From Thiohalomonas denitrificans (lineage in GTDB: Bacteria > Pseudomonadota > Gammaproteobacteria > Thiohalomonadales > Thiohalomonadaceae), in NCBI RefSeq assembly GCF_900102855.1, contig NZ_FMWD01000008.1:1-64000 (forward strand): DNA of 64,000 bases, given 5' to 3'. Position numbers and translations under genes: made by a program. The notes beneath the pieces are model-generated. The model did not search any database and was not told the DNA's origin. It was given only the letters and a program-made list of their open reading frames with translations. Shown here in pieces: positions 7,934 to 15,306 of the stretch (position 1 is the stretch's first letter; every line of letters starts with the position of its first letter).

Positions 7934-8149
7934 TCAGCGGTTGCGGGAGGGGTCCTCTTCCGGCTCCTCGTCCTCGTAATCACTTTTCATGTCGATACCC
8001 AACTCCTTGCCGACTTCCACCCAGCGTTCCTCGGCTTCGCAGGGGCAGCAGTCGCACCAGTAGGCGATGCCTTCGTGCATGCTGAGGCTCTTTCGTTTCC
8101 GCGGTTTGGTCTGGCGCCCGTTGTCGCCGGACCCCTGTTCATCTGCCAT
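7934..8149 (-). CDS. small cysteine-rich hypothetical protein
   Basis: The protein has 71 residues from ATG 8149, behind a strong Shine-Dalgarno (AGGAGGAGAG). It has a basic N-terminal part (KPRKRKSL), a central cluster of four cysteines in six residues (WCDCCPC), then an acidic tail (DEEPEEDPS). Such a cluster suggests metal binding, but no family is recognised. No signal peptide is seen. The palindromic repeat array begins about 66 nt upstream. Confidence 0.65.
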   Translation of the reverse strand: MADEQGSGDNGRQTKPRKRKSLSMHEGIAYWCDCCPCEAEERWVEVGKELGIDMKSDYEDEEPEEDPSRNR

Positions 8150-8214
8150 GAAGCTCTCCTCCTGTCCCGCTTCGGCCGTTACCAACCAGTGTAGTGCGAC
8201 ACGGAGCGGCCCAT

Positions 8215-8475
8215 GCAGGTCGGCCTTCAGTTGTCGCTTGCAGTTTTGACGGGCTAAAGCCCGACCTGCGGGGGGGCAGTTTGTGGGTCGGCCCTCAGGC
8301 CGACGTTTGCAGTGTGACGGGCTAAAGCCCGACCTGCAGGGGCGCGCAGTTTGTAGGTCGGCCTTCAGGCCGTCGTTTGCGTTGACGGGCTAAAGCCCGA
8401 CCTACAGGGGCAGCAGTTTGTGGGTCGGCCTTCAGGCCGTCAGTTCGCGTTGACGGGCTAAAGCCCGACCTACAG
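8215..8475. repeat. four-unit tandem array of paired palindromes (about 68-bp period)
   Basis: GGTCGG recurs at 8218, 8286, 8356 and 8423 (spacing 68, 70 and 67). Each unit holds two small palindromes, GGTCGGCCTTCAGGCCG and GACGGGCTAAAGCCCG, and its outer edges also pair with each other, so every unit can form a long hairpin or cruciform. The outer bases co-vary: CAGGTCGG pairs with CCGACCTG in unit 1 and TAGGTCGG pairs with CCGACCTA in unit 3. A lone relative is at about 55898-55923. It fills most of the 420-bp gap between 8149 and 8570. It is not CRISPR, because there are no unique spacers. Confidence 0.9.
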
Positions 8476-8509
8476 TGGCCAGCGTGCAGGGTGTAAATGC
8501 AAGAAGGAA

Positions 8510-8524
8510 CCGCCGGTTCGGCGG
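8510..8524 (-). terminator. small hairpin downstream of the gene at 8570-8827
   Basis: CCGCC, a 5-nt loop and GGCGG lie 46 nt past the stop of the minus-strand gene and are followed on that strand by TTCCTTCTT. A weak intrinsic terminator is possible. Confidence 0.3.
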
Positions 8525-8569
8525 CTTATTCCTGGTGACGTAAAAAAAAGAGCGTCGGAAAAGGCCTGG

Positions 8570-8827
8570 CTATTTGCTTTTGCGGGCAGCGTAGGGGGAG
8601 CCTGCGCCTATTCCGCTGCGGGCGTTGAGGTCGCTGGCTACCTGTTCGGCATGTTCGGTGACTGCCTTGAGGGTCCCGGGCTTCTGGCCCGTTACGACCG
8701 AGGTGCCGCGTTCAATGATGTAGCAATGCCAGTTATTGCCTTCCATTCCTTCAGGTTTCTTTGCTTTCTTGACGCTGACTACGCGATACTGCGGACGTAC
8801 TGTGGGTTTTTCTTCAACTGCAGACAT
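8570..8827 (-). CDS. small hypothetical protein, paralogue of the gene at 31585-31869
   Basis: An 85-residue basic protein. It shares a spaced pattern with the product at 31585-31869: YRV near the start, NNWHCYI, a central TG..PG turn, then HAEQVASDLNARSG and a basic tail. That alignment makes the two clear paralogues of one small family. No signal peptide, membrane segment or known domain is seen. It is probably monocistronic. Function unknown. Confidence 0.75.
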   Translation of the reverse strand: MSAVEEKPTVRPQYRVVSVKKAKKPEGMEGNNWHCYIIERGTSVVTGQKPGTLKAVTEHAEQVASDLNARSGIGAGSPYAARKSK

Positions 8828-8952
8828 GGCACTCGCTCCTTGTGATTGCCGTTTATGGAGGCTGAAACGCCGCGCCGACTAGGCGCCTGAGTTCGACAGG
8901 TGGCTAGCTTCGAACGCGCCAGTGTAGCATATCCCGTGCCACATCGCCATTT

Positions 8953-9921
8953 CTAGAAATAGCCCTCCTGCTCCGCCACGGCGGATAGCAGCGCCCGCCC
9001 GCCATCCAGGTTGTTCATGATGCCGTGGCGGTGGTCGATCCACCACTTGGCATCCACCTGCTCCTCCAGGTAGGCGATTGCCCGTTTGATCCCTTGGGTG
9101 ACCGTGCTCCAGTGGTCCGGGTCCTCCGCTTCGGCCTCGGCACTGACCTGATCGGTCCACTTCAGTACCTTGTTGACGGCGCTAAAGGCCTTGATGCGAA
9201 TGCCTTCGGCCCATTCCACCTGCTTTTCGGAACCCTCCAGGGGCGGCAGGCCCTGTTCACGGGCGGCGAGCCGGGCCTCATCCGCTTTCTGTTTGCGCTC
9301 CTTCGCCATCTCTTCGGCCTGGCAGAGCCGGCAGGGGGTGTCGGCCAGTTGGTGAACGCGCTCGTCCCAGGCGACGTCGTCGTCACCGTAGAAGGGGTGC
9401 AGCGCGATGTGTCCACAGGCGTGGTTCACCACCTTAAGCTCGAATACTTCGCGACTCTCGCCATTGCCCTGGTTGGGGCCGATCAGGGTGCAGGGAATGT
9501 CTTGCTGCGCGCACCAGCGGGCGACCTCCAGTTGCCGGGTGGATTCGTAGACGCGGCGAATCGTGGCACCGGTAAAGCTGCGCTCGATGACCGCGGCCTT
9601 GAACTTGCCAGCGGAGGTGAAATCGCCGGCCGGGCGCATCACCAGTCCGTCATAGCCGATATGCCACTGCCGGAGCCACTCGATGGTCTGTTCGCGCACC
9701 GCTGAACTGCGGCCGGTGACAATCATGACCGGTACTCCCTCTCCCCGCGCCTGGTTGAGGCGATCGATCAGGGGGAGATTCGGCATGTCATCCGTGCAGG
9801 CCTCAAGGAACCGGTCCCAGTCCTTGACCCCATCATCGTTGTAGAGGTGATGCAGGCGATGTTCGAGCAGGGCGATCACCCCGTCGAGGCCGCAAATCAC
9901 GATTTCCTTCGGTTCAGGCAT
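8953..9921 (-). CDS. PseT-like HAD protein lacking the nucleophilic Asp, with C-terminal zinc-motif domain
   Basis: About 322 residues. The N-terminal 150 residues follow the HAD/PNKP-phosphatase pattern (DWDRFLEACTDDMPN, VMIVTGRSSAVREQT, WLRQWHIGYDGLVMRPAGD). Motif I reads ICGLDGV where family members have DxDGT, so the catalytic Asp is Gly (codon GGC, one base from GAC); phosphatase activity is doubtful. A C-terminal part carries CGH and CRLC pairs (putative zinc site), a charged helix, and a LPPLEGSEKQVEWAEGIR segment with WWIDHRHG, a combination seen in phage and plasmid proteins. A GTG at 9930 is an alternative start; ATG 9921 is preferred here. Function unknown. Confidence 0.75.
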   Translation of the reverse strand: MPEPKEIVICGLDGVIALLEHRLHHLYNDDGVKDWDRFLEACTDDMPNLPLIDRLNQARGEGVPVMIVTGRSSAVREQTIEWLRQWHIGYDGLVMRPAGDFTSAGKFKAAVIERSFTGATIRRVYESTRQLEVARWCAQQDIPCTLIGPNQGNGESREVFELKVVNHACGHIALHPFYGDDDVAWDERVHQLADTPCRLCQAEEMAKERKQKADEARLAAREQGLPPLEGSEKQVEWAEGIRIKAFSAVNKVLKWTDQVSAEAEAEDPDHWSTVTQGIKRAIAYLEEQVDAKWWIDHRHGIMNNLDGGRALLSAVAEQEGYF

Positions 9922-10043
9922 ACCTTCCACTTTACCCGATTCCTGCTCCGCGAACTTCCGTCTGGCGGTGAATTCGCCGCGCCTTTGCTAATTTGTGAAT
10001 AGATGGGCGCTTGCCCGGATTCGGACATGAGGTAGGAAAGGCG

Positions 10044-10451
10044 ATGGAAACGGACCGGATGTTCTGGGAGCAGATGGAGAGGCGCTGGCTCCCCGAAAAC
10101 GACGATCTGGAGCGTGACGCCGTCCAGAGCGTATTGATTCACCTGCGCAGGCGAATCTCCCAGGAAGAGGCCGAACACCTGTTCGCGCAGTTGCCGCCGC
10201 CGATCGGCTCGCTTTCGCTGGAGCCGTCGATTCTGCAGCAGGAAATCGAGGGGAAACGACCCGTGGATACCCTCGATGCGTCAGAGTTTATTCACGCCGT
10301 CGGCAGCGAGCTGGAGGTACCCGATGATGTTGCGGAGCAGGCCACCGAAGCCGTGTTCGGAGCGGTCAAACGGGTGCTCCCAATTGAGGAGACCAACCAT
10401 ATCGCCTGGTTGATGCCGACTGATTTACGGGAGGTTTGGCTGCGGGCCTGA
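10044..10451 (+). CDS. DUF2267 domain protein
   Basis: The protein has 135 residues from ATG 10044 (AGGAAAG upstream). The region DAVQSVLIHLRRRISQEEAEHLFAQLP is the typical DUF2267 helical repeat, and a second half (FIHAVGSELEV to VFGAVKRVLP) repeats the theme. It should be a soluble all-helical protein. Function unknown; the family is often found near stress genes. It is convergent with the gene at 10463. Confidence 0.8.
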   Translation: METDRMFWEQMERRWLPENDDLERDAVQSVLIHLRRRISQEEAEHLFAQLPPPIGSLSLEPSILQQEIEGKRPVDTLDASEFIHAVGSELEVPDDVAEQATEAVFGAVKRVLPIEETNHIAWLMPTDLREVWLRA

Positions 10452-10462
10452 ACGACGCGACA

Positions 10463-10753
10463 TCAGAGATGTTCGCCCGGCACGTTCTCTTCAATCACCC
10501 CTTGCGGAGTCACAATCCAGTGGCGCATCTGTGCCGTATCCCGGCAGGTCTGCGGGATGTGGGCATTGGTCAGCATCTCCGTCAGCGCCAGGGCATCCGA
10601 TTGATCGATGACATTGTCGTCCACCATTACCCAACAGCTGCGCCCGTTGTTGTGGATACGGAACTCGTGGCCGCCCTCCAACTTTCGATGATATATATCC
10701 CGCTGGTCGGTGTGCGTCTGAAGATATTTTCGGATGGCATTGATCTTCTCCAT
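10463..10753 (-). CDS. small hypothetical protein
   Basis: A 96-residue protein with a good Shine-Dalgarno (GGGAG about 8 nt upstream). It looks like a compact alpha/beta domain: GHEFRIHNNGRSCWVMVDDN suggests a beta-hairpin and DALALTEMLTNAHIP a helix. No signal peptide or known motif is present. Its stop is 11 nt from the DUF2267 gene stop on the other strand. Function unknown. Confidence 0.65.
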   Translation of the reverse strand: MEKINAIRKYLQTHTDQRDIYHRKLEGGHEFRIHNNGRSCWVMVDDNVIDQSDALALTEMLTNAHIPQTCRDTAQMRHWIVTPQGVIEENVPGEHL

Positions 10754-11156
10754 GATCAGGCTCCCTGATTTGTTCCGCTTTGATCAACTCTAGCCCGGAT
10801 TTCTCACCGGATGCGTGGCCTCTCCTTGCCCTCTGTTCCCACCGCGAATGTTCTTCGGTTGGAAATACACCCGCCCTCACCCATTATGCACCGACTTTCT
10901 ACTTCCTGGAGACGGTGACGTTCACCAAAAACGGCGAATGGGAGACTGTGTCGGTTCAGTGCATTTGGGGCTTTCGTGCGCGGAGGCGATTACGGCAACT
11001 GTTACCGCTGAAGACCCGATTATCTTCTCGTCACGGACGCTTTCAAATGTCTGTTCAAGGCGTCCCGTCCCACCGGTCCACGGTATATCGGTGCAGGAAA
11101 ACTTCGTTGATCGAATCGGCGCTCTAAACTGACGGCAGGTTGTCAGGAAACTGCCA
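10754..11156. other. 403-bp gap without a supported gene
   Basis: This gap separates the divergent gene at 10463-10753 from dinB. Two overlapping plus-strand ORFs of about 105-115 codons exist (10780-11127 and 10815-11132), but neither has a recognisable protein pattern. No LexA-type box (CTGT-N8-ACAG) was seen upstream of dinB. No repeat of the families found elsewhere was noticed. Confidence 0.5.
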
Positions 11157-12188
11157 ATGCCCTGCATTCTGCATATCGATATGGATGCCTTCTTTGCCGC
11201 GGTGGAGCTTCTGCGGCATCCCGAGCTTCGCGGCGAACCGGTGGTGGTGGGCGGCCGGGGTGTACCTTTCGAACGAGGGGTGGTGTCGACGGCGTCCTAC
11301 GAAGCCAGGCGCTTTGGTGTCCATTCGGGCATGCCTTTGCGCACCGCCTTTCGACTCTGTCCGTTCTGTCATTTTCTGCCGGTCGACGCCCCGGTCTATC
11401 TGAAGATTTCCGAGCACATCAAAGCCCTCCTCCAGACGTATTCGCCAACCGTGGAGGAGGGCGGTATCGATGAGGCATTTCTCGACCTGTCGGAGGTGGC
11501 TGATCCGGTAGGGATCGCCCGTATCATCAAAGAGCGCATCCGGGAAGAGACGGGGCTTACCGCCTCTGTGGGCATCGGCCCCAACAAGCTGCTGGCGAAG
11601 ATGGCTTCCGACCTGGAGAAACCGGATGGGCTGGTGGCACTTCCCGGGGAGGATATCGAGCGCCGGATTTGGCCGCTGCCGGTGAGGCGCCTCTGGGGAG
11701 TGGGCCCAAGGACCGAAGCTCATCTGAAGAGCATGGGGGTGAAAACCATCGGCGAACTGGCCGGAATCCCGCCAGCCGTCCTCGTTGTGGAGTTCAAGCC
11801 CTCCCGTGGGCACTACCTCCACCGGGCCGCTCACGGTATCGACGACACTCCACTGACCGCACAGCGGGTGCCCAAATCCCTGGGCCACCAGGCAACCTTC
11901 CAGCGCGATACCGGAGACCCGGAAGCTATCGAAGCCGAGCTGAACGCCCTGACAGAGGGCTTGGTAATGCGCCTGCACAATATGCGTTTACTCGCCCGAA
12001 GCGTCAGCGTGAGGCTGCGCTATGCGGACTTTGAGAGTCATACCCATGCCTTGCACCTGCCAGAGCCGACGGATGACTTTGCCGTCCTCTTCGAGGCCGC
12101 CAGAAAGGATCTGCATCGATTCAATCGGGAGCGAGCGAGAAAAGTGCGGCTGGTGGGCGTGCGTTTCGGTGATCTGCATCCCGCTTGA
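11157..12188 (+). CDS. dinB: DNA polymerase IV (Y-family translesion polymerase)
   Basis: The 343-residue protein matches DinB. The first catalytic block ILHIDMDAFFAAVE holds D8, and the second, GGIDEAFLDLSEV, holds the paired acidic residues. The palm/finger block STASYEARRFGVHSGMP and the helix-hairpin-helix region RLWGVGPRTEAHLKSMGV are also present, followed by the little-finger domain. It extends mismatched or lesion-containing primers with low fidelity. The C-terminal beta-clamp motif is not obvious. ATG 11157 with AGGAAA upstream is chosen. It is monocistronic. Confidence 0.95.
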   Translation: MPCILHIDMDAFFAAVELLRHPELRGEPVVVGGRGVPFERGVVSTASYEARRFGVHSGMPLRTAFRLCPFCHFLPVDAPVYLKISEHIKALLQTYSPTVEEGGIDEAFLDLSEVADPVGIARIIKERIREETGLTASVGIGPNKLLAKMASDLEKPDGLVALPGEDIERRIWPLPVRRLWGVGPRTEAHLKSMGVKTIGELAGIPPAVLVVEFKPSRGHYLHRAAHGIDDTPLTAQRVPKSLGHQATFQRDTGDPEAIEAELNALTEGLVMRLHNMRLLARSVSVRLRYADFESHTHALHLPEPTDDFAVLFEAARKDLHRFNRERARKVRLVGVRFGDLHPA

Positions 12189-12416
12189 AAGCTGAATTCA
12201 CAGCCTTTTCCCTGAACTCGAAAGCCTCCCGGTTACACGTTGAAAGCAAGGTAAGTCCTTGAAAGCGGGCACGCCTTGAATACACCTGCAGGGATGCAGG
12301 AAGGGTTCCAGTTGCTACCGTTTCCCCGGGGATGGTGCTAAAGTGACTTTCGCAGCTAATTTGCTTGTCATTTCAATAGCTTATAAGCCCATAAGGAAAA
12401 TCTCCGAGGTAGCCTC

Positions 12417-13583
12417 ATGCAGTCCGGCCCACGACGAATCGTTACCCCTTTCCGCCCCATTCCGCTGGAAGTGCCCGAGGGCATCAAGCCCAACGAGTTC
12501 TTCAACAGCACTGAAAACCTGAATGACCTGGAGCACAACAACGGGCTGCTGAGCAATCCGGAGAATCTGCTGCTCTACCGCAAGGCTTTGGGACACAGCA
12601 ACGAGTTTGATGCTTCGATTATCTACAACACCTCGAAGTGCATCCTCAATCCGCTGGGTCGGCCGGTGCGACGCACCCAGGTCCCGGAGGGGGTGAAACA
12701 CGTCTGGAACCGGATGAACCAGGTCATCATCAACTACATGCTGGAGCGTTATCCGGACCCGGAGCAGCACCTGATTCTGGCGGGCGAGGCAAGCCTGGAT
12801 GCCACCTGGCCCCTCACCTCACCCGGGGTGCCCAGCATTCGCATGCTGCACAACCACTTCATGGTGTTTGACAAGACGACGCTGCGCGACGCCGAGCTGG
12901 CCGACCTCAACGACCCCAACCTCACCGATGGCGGGCAGCACAGCCTGTTCGAGAAGTACATGCATGACGTCTACCGGGAGTTCATCTGCGAGGCACTCGA
13001 CCTCTCCGTGCTCAAGCCGGTGAGCGACGAGGTGGCGCGGTTGGACCTGACCGGCTATCCGCAGGGGCTGCCGAGCTGGGAGATCCCCGGCGGCGGGGCC
13101 ACTCTGGAGAACATCCGCTTCTGGCACGAATACGACGAGGTGCTGAAGGGCTTCCTGGATTTCTACCGCACCTTTTTCAGTCAGGTCTCCACCCGTAACG
13201 CGCCGATGCCGCCGGATCTCTACTTCCCCGATGCGGTCGAGCGGGTGCTGATGTTCAACAACGACTTCCTCACCACCGCCAAGAAGGTGCGCGACCGCTG
13301 CATCACCGACCCGGCCTACGCTAATGCCGTACGCTGGCAGCCCGCCTTCAAGCAGCTCATCTACCGCAATGACCAGGGCAAGCTGATCGTCACCATCAGC
13401 CAGAACTCCATAGGCAACGCCATTACCGAATTGCTCGGGGTGGCGGTCAAACGTGTGCCTGATGCCGAGGCCTACGAAAGAGCCGAGCCGGAATTGATTG
13501 AGCGCCTGCTCGAGGTCCGTCGCCGCCTCATCGAGGCCGATCTGGGCGAGGGCATCGAAACCAGGTACTGGCCCGCCCGCTGA
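12417..13583 (+). CDS. conserved-looking hypothetical protein of 388 residues
   Basis: The protein is well formed, with codon use like its neighbours, but is not recognised. A histidine-rich strand MLHNHFMVFDK (H145, H147) lies at the centre, preceded by EASLDATWPLTSPG. The end contains a Gly/Asn-rich IVTISQNSIGNAITELLGV and a charged helix. No signal peptide or transmembrane helix is seen, so it is probably a cytoplasmic enzyme. The H-x-H pattern recalls HIT/GalT-type phosphoryl-transfer enzymes, but the rest does not fit well, so no function is assigned. It lies upstream of the TusE/DsrC gene across a 352-bp gap, so co-transcription is unlikely. Confidence 0.7.
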   Translation: MQSGPRRIVTPFRPIPLEVPEGIKPNEFFNSTENLNDLEHNNGLLSNPENLLLYRKALGHSNEFDASIIYNTSKCILNPLGRPVRRTQVPEGVKHVWNRMNQVIINYMLERYPDPEQHLILAGEASLDATWPLTSPGVPSIRMLHNHFMVFDKTTLRDAELADLNDPNLTDGGQHSLFEKYMHDVYREFICEALDLSVLKPVSDEVARLDLTGYPQGLPSWEIPGGGATLENIRFWHEYDEVLKGFLDFYRTFFSQVSTRNAPMPPDLYFPDAVERVLMFNNDFLTTAKKVRDRCITDPAYANAVRWQPAFKQLIYRNDQGKLIVTISQNSIGNAITELLGVAVKRVPDAEAYERAEPELIERLLEVRRRLIEADLGEGIETRYWPAR

Positions 13584-13825
13584 TAAGCACCACAGGGTCC
13601 ACGCAGATGAGCCGTAGCGTATCCCCGGTGGGCTCTGTGGTATGTTTTCGACGAATAGCCGTACGAAGTTGGACTTTTCGGCGTTCCCCTGGCTTCTTTC
13701 CCCTAAATCACTACACTTACAGTGAGTGTGTGCTCACTCCCCTTTTAGTGCGGGTCTGCAGCCGTCTACCCCTGTTGGCGAAGAGGTATTGCCGCATCGC
13801 GGTGATCCGGTTTCGCGATTAATAC

Positions 13826-13854
13826 TTGACAAGACGGGTGGGTATATATTTAAA
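13826..13854 (+). promoter_or_regulatory. candidate sigma-70 promoter for the TusE/DsrC gene
   Basis: A perfect TTGACA at 13826-13831 is followed after 17 nt by TTTAAA (13849-13854), in a locally AT-rich stretch about 80 nt before the gene start. The rest of the 352-bp gap (13584-13935) shows no ORF of interest. Confidence 0.5.
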
Positions 13855-13935
13855 TCCATTCTAAATCTCTGGATATAAGCGGCTGACCGGCTGCATCCAG
13901 CAGATGAAAAACCCGAATTAATTGGAGGAGTAGCA

Positions 13936-14229
13936 ATGGAGCTTCCTGAACGCGATGGTGACGGATACCTCACCGATATGAACGCATGGACCCCGGAAAT
14001 CGGCGCAGCCATGGCTGAACAGGATGGTATCGAACTCGACGACACCCGGTGGGCTCACATCATGAAGGCCCGCGAATACTACGAGGAAAACTCTGTCGTA
14101 CCTCCTATCCGGAAGTTCGCCAAGTTTGCGGGTGAAGATCAGAAAGAGATGTTCAAGCTCTGGCTGACCGGACCCATGAAGCCGATCACCAAATATGGTG
14201 GTCTGCCGAAGCCGACCGGCTGCGTCTGA
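13936..14229 (+). CDS. tusE: TusE/DsrC/DsvC family sulfur-relay protein (single-cysteine type)
   Basis: The 97-residue protein matches the DsrC/TusE family: YLTDMNAWTPEIG, REYYEENSVVPPIRK and the C-terminal arm GGLPKPTGCV with the penultimate Cys96. DsrC of dissimilatory sulfur metabolism has a second cysteine 11 residues earlier; here that position is Thr85, so this copy is TusE-like and would pass a persulfide on a single thiol. A very strong Shine-Dalgarno (GGAGGAG) precedes it and an intrinsic terminator follows. It stands alone, with no dsr or tusBCD genes in the window. A tRNA 2-thiolation role is inferred. Confidence 0.9.
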   Translation: MELPERDGDGYLTDMNAWTPEIGAAMAEQDGIELDDTRWAHIMKAREYYEENSVVPPIRKFAKFAGEDQKEMFKLWLTGPMKPITKYGGLPKPTGCV

Positions 14230-14249
14230 CGCGCTGTAGTACGGCTCGA

Positions 14250-14287
14250 AAACGCCTCCGGGTTTGCCGCCCGGGGGCGTTTTTTTT
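14250..14287 (+). terminator. intrinsic terminator of the TusE/DsrC gene
   Basis: The stem AACGCCTCCGGG with CCCGGGGGCGTT closes a short loop and is followed by a run of T. It starts about 20 nt after the stop codon. Confidence 0.9.
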
Positions 14288-14311
14288 CGTCCCTGCGGCG
14301 GCAACGCATAA

Positions 14312-14337
14312 AAAAACCCGCCTGGTGGCGGGTTTTT
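14312..14337. terminator. bidirectional intrinsic terminator
   Basis: AAAAACCCGCC, TGGT and GGCGGGTTTTT form a symmetric hairpin with A and T runs on both sides. It serves the 57-residue minus-strand gene at 14355 and backs up the preceding terminator. Confidence 0.85.
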
Positions 14338-14354
14338 ACTGCCAGCGCAACGCC

Positions 14355-14528
14355 TTAATTGGCAGCGTTGCAGACCAGCTCTTCCATGATCTTGCCGCTT
14401 TCCACTTCCTTGATGATCTTTTCATACTCCGGGCTCAGCGGGCAGCCGCAGGAATGCTCCCGGGTGGCATGCAGGCGGGCCTGCTCCATGTGCCACTGGG
14501 CGACTTTCATGTGTTGATCTACGTTCAT
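14355..14528 (-). CDS. 57-residue hypothetical protein with CxC motif
   Basis: A short ORF starting at ATG 14528 behind AAGGAG (7-nt spacing) and ending 18 nt before a bidirectional terminator, so it has a complete gene architecture. The helical start (MNVDQHMKVAQWHMEQARLH) leads to HSCGCPLSPEYEKI and a C-terminal Cys (LVCNAAN). The CxC pair may bind metal or undergo redox change. It is convergent with the TusE/DsrC gene. No family is recognised. Confidence comes from the signals rather than homology. Confidence 0.7.
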   Translation of the reverse strand: MNVDQHMKVAQWHMEQARLHATREHSCGCPLSPEYEKIIKEVESGKIMEELVCNAAN

Positions 14529-14680
14529 GATGGCTCCTTGTTCGTGAATGGCTAACCATAATTTAGACGAGTTCTAATATACTGGTACAAAGGGCAGGGT
14601 TCAAGTCCCGGGGCGGATACCCACGGCAATCGGGCGCTGAGTCGCCGGGCGATGACTATTCTTTGGAAAATGCATCATTG

Positions 14681-14757
14681 GGGAGCTCCCTCCGGGCGAG
14701 CCGCTGGCCGGCCAGCGGCTCGCTGAAAGCATCGTCAAGCATGTAACAGGACACTAG
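14681..14757. repeat. degenerate copy of the 3824-4160 element end
   Basis: This stretch carries a GGCGAGCCGCTGGCCGGCCAGCGGCTCG-type palindrome (14696-14722) followed by an end matching the 3824-4160 element, ending ACACTAG at 14757. The order equals an internal block of that element joined to its terminus. It stops 2 nt before the ATG of the second DUF2384 gene. Confidence 0.7.
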
Positions 14758-14759
14758 CC

Positions 14760-15140
14760 ATGCACGATTCGTATCTGGGACAACTGCACCCATCCGGAGC
14801 AAGACAGGGGCTGGCGGCGGTTGTCGTGGCGCTGTTGCTCCGCTGGGGGCTTTCGCCGGACAAGCAGGCGGAACTGCTGGACGTGACCGATATAGGGCCG
14901 TTTCGTGATGGGGGACCACTGCCGGATGATCCGGACGTGCTGGAGCGCGCCGGACATCTGGTGGCCATCGAGCGGGCGCTACAGTGGCTGTATCCCGATG
15001 ACCGGGTGATGCGGGATCACTGGATTTCGTTTCGAAACGAGGAACTCGGGGGTCTGTCGCCCCTGGCGGTCATGCTCCGGGATCACAAGGGCTTTGAAAC
15101 CGTGCGGGCACTTCTGGACTCGCGGCGCAACCGTGCTTGA
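14760..15140 (+). CDS. orphan DUF2384 antitoxin-like protein, paralogue of 4181-4573
   Basis: The 126-residue protein aligns end to end with the product at 4181-4573: ALLLRWGLSPDKQAELL, the PLPDDPDVLERAGHLVAIERAL block, VMRDHW, LGGLSPLAVML and FETVRALLDS. It therefore shares the Xre/MbcA/ParS toxin-binding domain, again with no RES-type toxin beside it. Unlike its paralogue it has no Shine-Dalgarno: the repeat at 14681-14757 runs to 2 nt before the ATG, so the repeat either supplies the leader or has replaced it. The next gene is convergent, across a long inverted repeat. Function unknown. Confidence 0.75.
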   Translation: MHDSYLGQLHPSGARQGLAAVVVALLLRWGLSPDKQAELLDVTDIGPFRDGGPLPDDPDVLERAGHLVAIERALQWLYPDDRVMRDHWISFRNEELGGLSPLAVMLRDHKGFETVRALLDSRRNRA

Positions 15141-15197
15141 GGTAAGGAAACGGCGAGGTCGCATCGAACCCGGCCGCCGCTTTGCCGGGCCGTTGGC

Positions 15198-15304
15198 GGC
15201 TGTTGAAAACGCCCTCTCCCGAGGGAGAGGACCGGGTTTTTGTATCCCCTTGTCCTGACCTTCTCCCGCAGAGGAGGAGGGACAAAAAACCCGGTTCAAC
15301 AGCC
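15198..15304. repeat. long imperfect inverted repeat between convergent genes
   Basis: GGCTGTTGAA near 15198 pairs with TTCAACAGCC ending at 15304, ACCGGGTTTTTGT pairs with ACAAAAAACCCGGT inside, and CTCTCCCGAGGGAGAG forms a central hairpin. It ends 2 nt before the stop codon of the gene at 15307 (minus). It is probably a dispersed repeat that also terminates both convergent genes. Confidence 0.7.
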
Positions 15305-15306
15305 TG

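Noticed and set aside
8215-8475. Regularly spaced repeats that could suggest a CRISPR array
   Set aside because: The units are repeated almost along their whole length, with no unique spacers and no cas genes; they are nested palindromes.
10780-11132. Two overlapping ORFs before dinB
   Set aside because: No start signals, no protein-like pattern, and overlapping frames.
13607-13822. 71-codon ORF in the gap before the TusE/DsrC gene
   Set aside because: No ribosome-binding site and no protein features; it lies upstream of the probable promoter.
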